Shown one piece after another: positions 7,171 to 12,602 of a stretch of 12,602 nucleotides of DNA (positions are counted from its first letter, which is position 1; each line of letters opens with the position of its first letter). The stretch comes from Glomus cerebriforme (taxonomy: Eukaryota; Glomeromycota; Glomeromycetes; Glomerales; Glomeraceae). The DNA lies in assembly GCA_003550305.1 (NCBI GenBank), contig QKYT01000621.1:10518-23119 (forward strand), written 5' to 3'. The position numbers and the translations under genes were made by a program. The notes beneath the pieces are model-generated. The model worked only from the letters and a program-made list of their open reading frames with translations. It was not told the DNA's origin and searched no databases.

Positions 7171-8385
7171 AGGATCTTGCACTTGTACATAGGAATTTTT
7201 CTCTTTTCCTTTTTTTTTCTTTTACATATATATATTATTCATTTTTTTTTCAATGGGAAATTAGATACTACACTTTTAAAAGGATCTTTTTCTATAAATT
7301 GTACGATTTTTTATTTTTTTTATTTTAAAAAATCGGCCTTTACAACTATTTTTTTTTTTTTTTTATGGAAAAAAAAAATTTAATAAAAAAATTCTTTTAT
7401 CGAAAAAAAAAATTATGCATAGAAATTTTCAATTTGTGCTTATCAATTAATGCTATATAAGCTACCACGTTCTCGTGACTTTATTGACGATTGGGCAATT
7501 GGGCGTTCGGGTGATCAAGCACATTAGCATATTTCGAAACTATAAAAAATATCTCCAATATACTTTATCAAGCATCATTTTATTAATCGAAAACCAATAA
7601 ATTTAATCCAAATTGGTAAGATGCATTTGAATTTTGTTGAATTAAACTATAATTTTATTCATTATGAGAAAAGAATTCTCGACTTGATTTTATTCATTTC
7701 TTTATAGTGATATTGATTTCCTAAATAAAACATATATATATATATATTCTTTGACATAAATTTCATTATTATTGTTCTTTCCCAATAATAAAATAGATAA
7801 AATAGTAACAAAGGTTTTAGAAGGACAATCAATGTTTACAAATTGTTCCTTAATTTTTGATTTTCTTTTTTTTTTTTTTTTTTTTGTGGGGAAAATATAT
7901 TTATTTGTTTTAAAAAAAAATGAAAGGTAGGACACGTAAGACTTTAGTGTAAACAGCATTCATGCATTCATGTGATGCTGTGAATATAATTTATTTTGTG
8001 TTAGAGAATGTAATCATAATTTGCAAAAGAAATATTACAACAATTACAACAATTACAACAATTACAATAATTACGATAATTACGATAATTTTTTGATGAT
8101 TTTTTTTTTCTTGGCAAATTATAAAATGAAAATTTTGAAAAAAATAGATGAAGAAAATTATTACCAAATAGTAAATAGTATGAAAAGTTTTAACACCAAT
8201 AAAAAAATATTTTACCAAACTCATAATAATAAGCCTGCCTTTACTATATAAAAGGTTACATTTATGTCAAAAGTAAAACCGCCGTCTCGCGTATGAATTC
8301 AACATTGTGAAACAAAATCCCCACCAAACAATAAATGCTTCTCACGTACGTCTTACAAATAAATGTCACTTGACCTTTCGCATTT
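7171..8385. repeat. Diverged segmental direct repeat, copy 1
   Basis: Aligns in order with about 11555-12335. Matching anchors are CTTGCACTTGTACATAGG/CTTGCATTTATGCATAG, an identical CCAATATACTTTATCAA (7555-7571 and 11764-11780), TTTTATTCATTA, ATTCCTAAATAA-like, GAGAATGTAATCA, AAAATATTTTRCCAA-ACTCATAAT, AGGTTACATT-TATGTCAA, ACAAAATCC and ACAAATAAATG. The offset falls from about 4.2 kb to about 4.0 kb, because this copy has extra sequence including the 9-bp repeats. No frame is conserved between the copies, so it is non-coding in its present state. Confidence 0.8.
8034..8087. repeat. Six tandem 9-bp repeats (ATTACAACA / ATTACGATA)
   Basis: Three copies of ATTACAACA (8034-8060), one ATTACAATA (8061-8069) and two ATTACGATA (8070-8087). 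The equivalent place in the second segmental copy (about 12031-12056) has only about three degenerate units. The Asn/Tyr-rich frame here (8021-8251) is a by-product of the repeat. Confidence 0.9.
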
Positions 8386-9196
8386 TTTTTTTTTTTTTTT
8401 TTTACAAAAATAAAACCTTGTCAGGAAACTTGTTCTTCTCTCGATGGGTTAATATATATTTATTATACACTACAGTATTAATTGTTTTTTTTTTATGCCC
8501 CCGATATTTCCGATAATTTATGTCCGTAAAAGATATGCAATTCGGCGGATAACAACATCAATACATCAAATTCCGTAGATCATGCATTATCAGATATTCT
8601 TTTTCGTTCCCTTTTTTGATTTTTTCGCGGGAATTTTTTTTTTAATAATAAGAAAATATTTATTAAAGAGAAAAATTCTTTTGAATTTTATTTAACAATA
8701 AAAAATTATTTGGAATTTCTTTAAAATTTTTTGTTCAAATGAAAAAAAAAAAAAATTTATAATTTTTTTTTTTCTTCTGTACAACGTACAACATTAAAAT
8801 AAATAAAAATGTCGACATTTTCGATAAACAAGTTATATTACAAAAAAAGATTTTAATAGATGGGAAATTAATAAATAAAAATTTTATTTGGTTTTATATA
8901 TGTGTTACTTATGATAAGAAGTAAAAAAAAGCAAGTCTAACCTTTTTCCGTTTAAATTATCATAATATTTGCTGCGGAATTATATTTTATGCGTCAACGG
9001 GAAGTTGATCAGCGACTGACATATATGCACGAACCAGTTTTTCTTCGGGTTTTTATTTAAAAGAAAATTTCAAATAAAATAAATAAAATGATTTGAAAAA
9101 ACATGCAAGTGAACAATAGTAACGTGGCAATGTCGATTAAACATCTACCGAAACTAAAAGGATAAAATGGTAAAACAACAATGCTTTTTCTTAAGG

Positions 9197-9240
9197 AAAT
9201 AATAATAATAATAATTATAATTATAATTATAATTATAAAT
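9197..9240. repeat. AAT / ATTATA microsatellite
   Basis: AATAATAATAATAATT passing into repeated TATAAT units. It creates the poly-Ile minus-strand frame at 9057-9350, which is not a gene. Confidence 0.8.
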
Positions 9241-9441
9241 AATAATTTAATCCATCTATCTTGAAACAAGATCCGGGACTCTGAAAAAAATGCGCAGGAA
9301 TTTAAATACGTTTTTTTTTTGTTGGTCGTAGATCGATATTTAATTTTCATATGATAATTATTTATTATATATTTATTAAAAATTGGTTACACGTGTGTTT
9401 ATTTCATTTTTGTCATTTCTTCTCATTTTTATTTTATTGTA

Positions 9442-9456
9442 TACGTACGTACGTAC
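9442..9456. repeat. (TACG)n self-complementary run
   Basis: Nearly four units of TACG, self-complementary at every register. It is isolated in AT-rich non-coding DNA. Confidence 0.8.
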
Positions 9457-10012
9457 ATCGAATTTTCTCTTGATAACTTGATAATGAACAAATAAATTTA
9501 GTTAAATTAGCCACAATATATTCTTATAATTTTTCGGAATCGCTTCCGATAAAGATTATGTGACGTATATTTTTAATTTGTGATATAAATACTCTTTTCA
9601 TCGTGAAAAAATTGTTTGTAGTCACTGATCACGTGAGTTATAGTCAATTTTAACTTTTTTTTTTAAGGTACGTGGTCATTTTCCCACACTTAATCACCGA
9701 ATAATTCATCCTTTTAATAGTAAATACTCAAATTATTATTATTTCTTTTTTGTATTTCATCATAATAAGCCACTATCAATAATTTATTAATCAAAATTCA
9801 AACATTCCTCTTCTTTCATTTAAGGCTTTTTTAAAGGTCTATTGGAACCCGGAGGTGAATTGATTATATACCTTCCCTTATTTTAATCATTAAGGAAACT
9901 TCATGAGTAGAAGTGCCATCCCTCGCTTGTGGTATTCTGGAATTTTTATTAAAATCCACTTAATTTTTTAATGTTCTGTTAGAAGACTTTTCAATTTTTT
10001 TTTTTTTTGCAG

Positions 10013-11333
10013 GAACACAGAAAGACAAAATTTGTGAAGTAAAAGATAATTTGATTAAAACTTGGATGGAGGCAAAATTTCGAAACGTAAAAATAGTACA
10101 TATAAGAAGAACGGAAAAATCATGGCAACCATGGAATAACAACCAAATTAAGGATTCGATATGGGGAACGGGCAAGATTTTTCAATTATTTATCACATCG
10201 CCTCTTTGGGAAAATCATTGACGAATTAGAGACCTGGGTTCACTAAAAGATCGTTTATATCTTCTTATAGACGAATTCCCAGTGTATTTTCGAATCCCGG
10301 GAACTTTAGAAGGTGGCAAGTGATTTCTTTAAAACTCTCTCTGCCAAAAAAGTTACCTATGTTTGTGTGGGCACCTTTAAAGTCTTAGATTTGCTGAGCG
10401 ATAATGATGAAAACAAACTTCCTGGGTAGCGATTATGAAAAAGGAGCATGATCCATGGGCCCTATATTACGTGTTTGTAGTACGTCTAAAGTAGCTATTT
10501 GCCGAGGAAAATTATTCCATAGCAAGAGATAATTCAATTACTGCGTATAACAAATCTTAATACATCAAAATTTGTATACTTTTGTGATAACTCATGGAAA
10601 AAAGTCAGCAGTGATAGTGGTAATATTACCTCTTTTCAGAATGATCAGAATAAATTTCATCAGGTAAGCTAATATCAAATTATTAGAAGCCTATTTCTTT
10701 TATAATTAATGAGAAGTGGCTGATTTATATGTATTTTTTGTAGAAATATATTAAATCGATACCATTGACAAGAATATGTCTAACATATGCAGAAGTAAGT
10801 TTTGAGAAATCAGCTTTGATGGAATAAAAAGTTTTTATCATTAAATAATAATTAAGTTGAATGACTAAAGTGTAATTGATTTAAGGGAAACAGAAACAGA
10901 GTCTCAAGCCAATGAACTTCTAAAAAGTCATCTCCAGACCATGTTAAAAATTTTTCAGGAAGCATATGAATAATTTCGATTTCAATGAAATCGACGTTAA
11001 AAAAATCTGAGATAAAGAACTTACCGGTAAAGCTTTTCTACATCTTACTGAGGAAAAGTTAACTCGTAAAGATGGTCTTTACATATTGAACCCAATCGCC
11101 AGTTACTATCTACCTTTTGACGTACAGCTCTACCTTCTACTTATTATGGGCCAAAGTAGAAAACCATTGGACAGTTTCAGACAGAGAGAAAACTACGCAA
11201 ATATTAATATAATTTGCTTCATTATTTTCTTCAATGACGATTTAATATTCAGGATTCTTATAGAAGAAAGAATGAAGGAATTATGGAGCTCGTTGAAAAA
11301 CTCAACAAGAATATAGGTAATTAATCAGATATT
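10013..11333 (+). pseudogene. Decayed multi-exon gene: NTPase-like region and SAM-like C-terminus
   Basis: Opens after a strong acceptor (T-tract, GCAG, 10009-10012) with GTQKDKICEVKDNL. A stop at 10219 interrupts it, but the same frame then reads DRLYLLIDEFPVYF, where LLIDEF resembles a Walker B motif, up to a stop at 10321. A +1 shift continues (SDFFKTLSAKKVTYVCVG, stop 10427), and another frame resumes near 10554 (SKFVYFCDNSWKKVSSDSG). An 80-nt intron with GTAAGC/TAG (10664-10743) is intact, and a second donor GTAAGT sits at 10795 with an acceptor at 10885. The last part (TGKAFLHLTEEKLTRKDGLY, after a TGA at 11008-11010) resembles the C-terminal half of a SAM domain. Retained introns mean a DNA-level copy. 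Crinkler-like or AAA-like NTPases with such tails are plausible relatives, but I cannot name the family. At least four disruptions make it non-functional as a whole; a frame runs open from 11011 to 11313. Confidence 0.65.
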
Positions 11334-11554
11334 ACATCAAAGAAATCTTCACTACGTTATACTTATTCATATTAATTCTCTCACTTTAAGAAAATGAAAT
11401 CGATACGTAAAAAAAGTGAGAAAACAAAATTTGATTATATAATACTCTAATTTTTCAAGATATTTTTTGATATGGCTAGCTAGAAGGATTTGGATCTTGT
11501 GGAGACAAAAAAAATTTTTTTTTTATTAGACGATAATTATTTTTATTTCTTTTT
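11334..11554. other. Non-coding gap between pseudogene and second segmental repeat
   Basis: AT-rich with homopolymers and no coding frame. Its length (about 220 bp) is close to the gap between the small gene and the first segmental copy. Confidence 0.5.
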
Positions 11555-12335
11555 GTAGAAACTTGCATTTATGCATAGAATTTTCTCTTTTGATTACTGT
11601 TTTTTCTTTAAAAAAAAAAAGAAAATCGCTCTTATAATTTTTTTTATTACTCAAAAAAAAAGAATCTTTTTAACAAAAAAATTGTGTATATAATTTTCTG
11701 ACTTGATAAACAATTATTAAACGTATTATGGTCAAAAATATATTTCGAAACTTTAAAACGTTTCCAATATACTTTATCAAATATCATTTATGATAACCGA
11801 TAAACAAATAATTTAATCAAATGTAAATAATTTTCTTATATCGGAAAAATTGATGAATTAACAAAATTAATCCCAATTAAACTAATTTTATTCATTACAA
11901 GGAAAAGACTGATTTATAAGTTATACTCACTTCATTCTTTGTAGTAGTAATAATGATTCCTAAATAATAAAATATCCTTGTCGCTATATTACTATGAATT
12001 TTGTGTTGGAGAATGTAATCAATTTCGCAAAGTTACAATAATTACGACAATTATTCAATTTAAACACCAGCATCAGGGTGAAATTTCGGGCAGAATTAAA
12101 AATGGAATGAAACTTTGCTCAAAATTTCACTCTACGGTGACAATCACCTAATCACTTTTGGTGACATTTAGTAATACCAGATAATTTTATCTCAATAAAA
12201 TATTTTGCCAACTCATAATTATAAGTCTTAATAAATAGAAGGTTACATTATGTCAATAAATACAATTTGTAAAACAAAATCCTATCCAATAATATACTCT
12301 CACAAATAAATGACACGACCTTATGTATTTCTATT
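11555..12335. repeat. Diverged segmental direct repeat, copy 2
   Basis: Collinear with 7171-8385 in the same orientation, shorter by several hundred bases. By eye the anchor blocks agree at most positions, with many small indels between them, so the duplication is old. No open frame is shared. It may be an old dispersed repeat, a pair of decayed long terminal repeats, or a duplicated gene flank. Confidence 0.8.
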
Positions 12336-12602
12336 AATTATTTTAATATTTGGGAATTTGTATTTTACGCACCCCGCACAGAATGCACCCCAGCGGAGTT
12401 AGGGTTAAGTAAAAGAATGTGGGGGGGTTAAAAAAAAAAAAAAGACAGAGAAAAAAGAAAAGAGAATATTTTGTTAGATAAATATCATGAAGTATAATTT
12501 GCGAGTTCATTTTATTACTTTTTCATCTCGCTGCGGTCACATGCTTTTATTTATATCATAAACCACGTTGAAAAAGGGTTGAAAGTTGGTGCATAATACT
12601 TG
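12336..12602. other. Gene-free end of the window
   Basis: Contains a GC-richer patch at 12367-12406 with two GCACCCC elements and a single TTAGGGTTA, then a G7 run and an A14 run near 12421-12445. No coding frame or RNA gene is seen. Confidence 0.5.

Larger units (their letters stand above)
8386..10012. other. Gene-free AT-rich region
   Basis: No coding sequence can be supported. Open frames here come from homopolymers or microsatellites. It contains an ATT/ATAATT run at 9197-9240, a palindromic TACGTACG run at 9442-9456, a 6-bp hairpin TCGGAA-tcgc-TTCCGA at 9534-9549 and a TCACGTGA palindrome near 9630 (an E-box form). Exons 5' of the pseudogene could lie in 9830-9930, where a short ATG frame ends near a GTATTC donor about 80 nt before the acceptor at 10012, but the phases do not agree. 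Confidence 0.5.

Noticed and set aside
7090..7383. 97-residue plus-strand frame
   Set aside because: Almost all Phe, Ile, Leu and Lys from T and A homopolymers, with no proper ATG start at the given position.
7702..7959. 85-residue minus-strand frame
   Set aside because: Dominated by poly-Lys and poly-Phe from homopolymers, and not conserved in the second copy of the segmental repeat.
8034..8087. Possible CRISPR-like array
   Set aside because: The units are 9-bp tandem repeats without spacers in a eukaryotic setting; this is a minisatellite.
7991..8251. Overlapping frames rich in Ile/Val (minus) and Asn/Tyr (plus)
   Set aside because: Both are readings of the 9-bp tandem repeat and disappear in the diverged second copy.
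8307..8516. 69-residue plus-strand frame
   Set aside because: Contains a poly-Phe run from a T-tract; the homologous region of copy 2 has no equivalent frame.
9057..9350. 97-residue minus-strand frame with a long Ile run
   Set aside because: The Ile run comes from the AAT/ATTATA microsatellite; there is no domain or promoter support.
9960..10175. 71-residue minus-strand frame
   Set aside because: Antisense to the first segment of the pseudogene and without features of its own.
10288..10301. TTCGAATCCCG resembling a tRNA T-loop
   Set aside because: The flanking bases do not form a T-stem and no cloverleaf can be built; the bases are explained by the pseudogene coding sequence.
7171..12335. 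Intact LTR retrotransposon
   Set aside because: The interior has no reverse transcriptase, integrase or protease motifs and no primer-binding site that I can see, and the copies are unequal in length; only a decayed remnant remains possible.
12397..12406. TTAGGGTTA resembling a telomere repeat
   Set aside because: Only one unit is present, so it cannot be called an interstitial telomere tract.

Overview
The window looks like nuclear DNA of an AT-rich fungus. An arbuscular mycorrhizal fungus (Glomeromycotina, Rhizophagus-like) is the best guess. The reasons are very AT-rich intergenic DNA full of homopolymers, short spliceosomal introns (mostly 68-93 nt) with GTAAGN-type donors, low gene density and abundant decayed genes. 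The assignment is inference, since no marker gene is present.

Layout. Positions 1-583 hold no gene. Positions 584-2742 (minus) hold a nine-exon NAD kinase gene that I reconstructed by splicing; its first three exons encode a PB1 domain ahead of a complete kinase. Positions 3055-4161 (minus) hold an intronless gene for a second PB1 protein with an acidic low-complexity middle and a Gly/Phe/Arg/Tyr-rich tail. Positions 4162-5480 are its upstream region, with a pair of 38-bp direct repeats. Positions 5483-6064 (plus) hold a possible small or decayed gene. Positions 6639-6932 (plus) encode an unrecognised 97-residue basic protein behind a clear TATA box. Positions 7171-8385 and about 11555-12335 are diverged copies of one non-coding segment in direct orientation. 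Between them, at about 10013-11333 (plus), lies a broken multi-exon gene with a Walker-B-like motif and a SAM-like C-terminus.

How the parts may work together. The two minus-strand genes lie head to tail, 312 bp apart, and both start with a PB1 domain carrying a basic lysine in strand 1 and an acidic OPCA motif. PB1 domains of this type join head to tail, so the NAD kinase could be recruited by its neighbour or by other PB1 proteins. Fungal Cdc24 and the NADPH-oxidase regulator NoxR are PB1 proteins, so localised NADPH supply is an attractive but untested hypothesis. The PB1-NAD kinase fusion is the most notable observation here.
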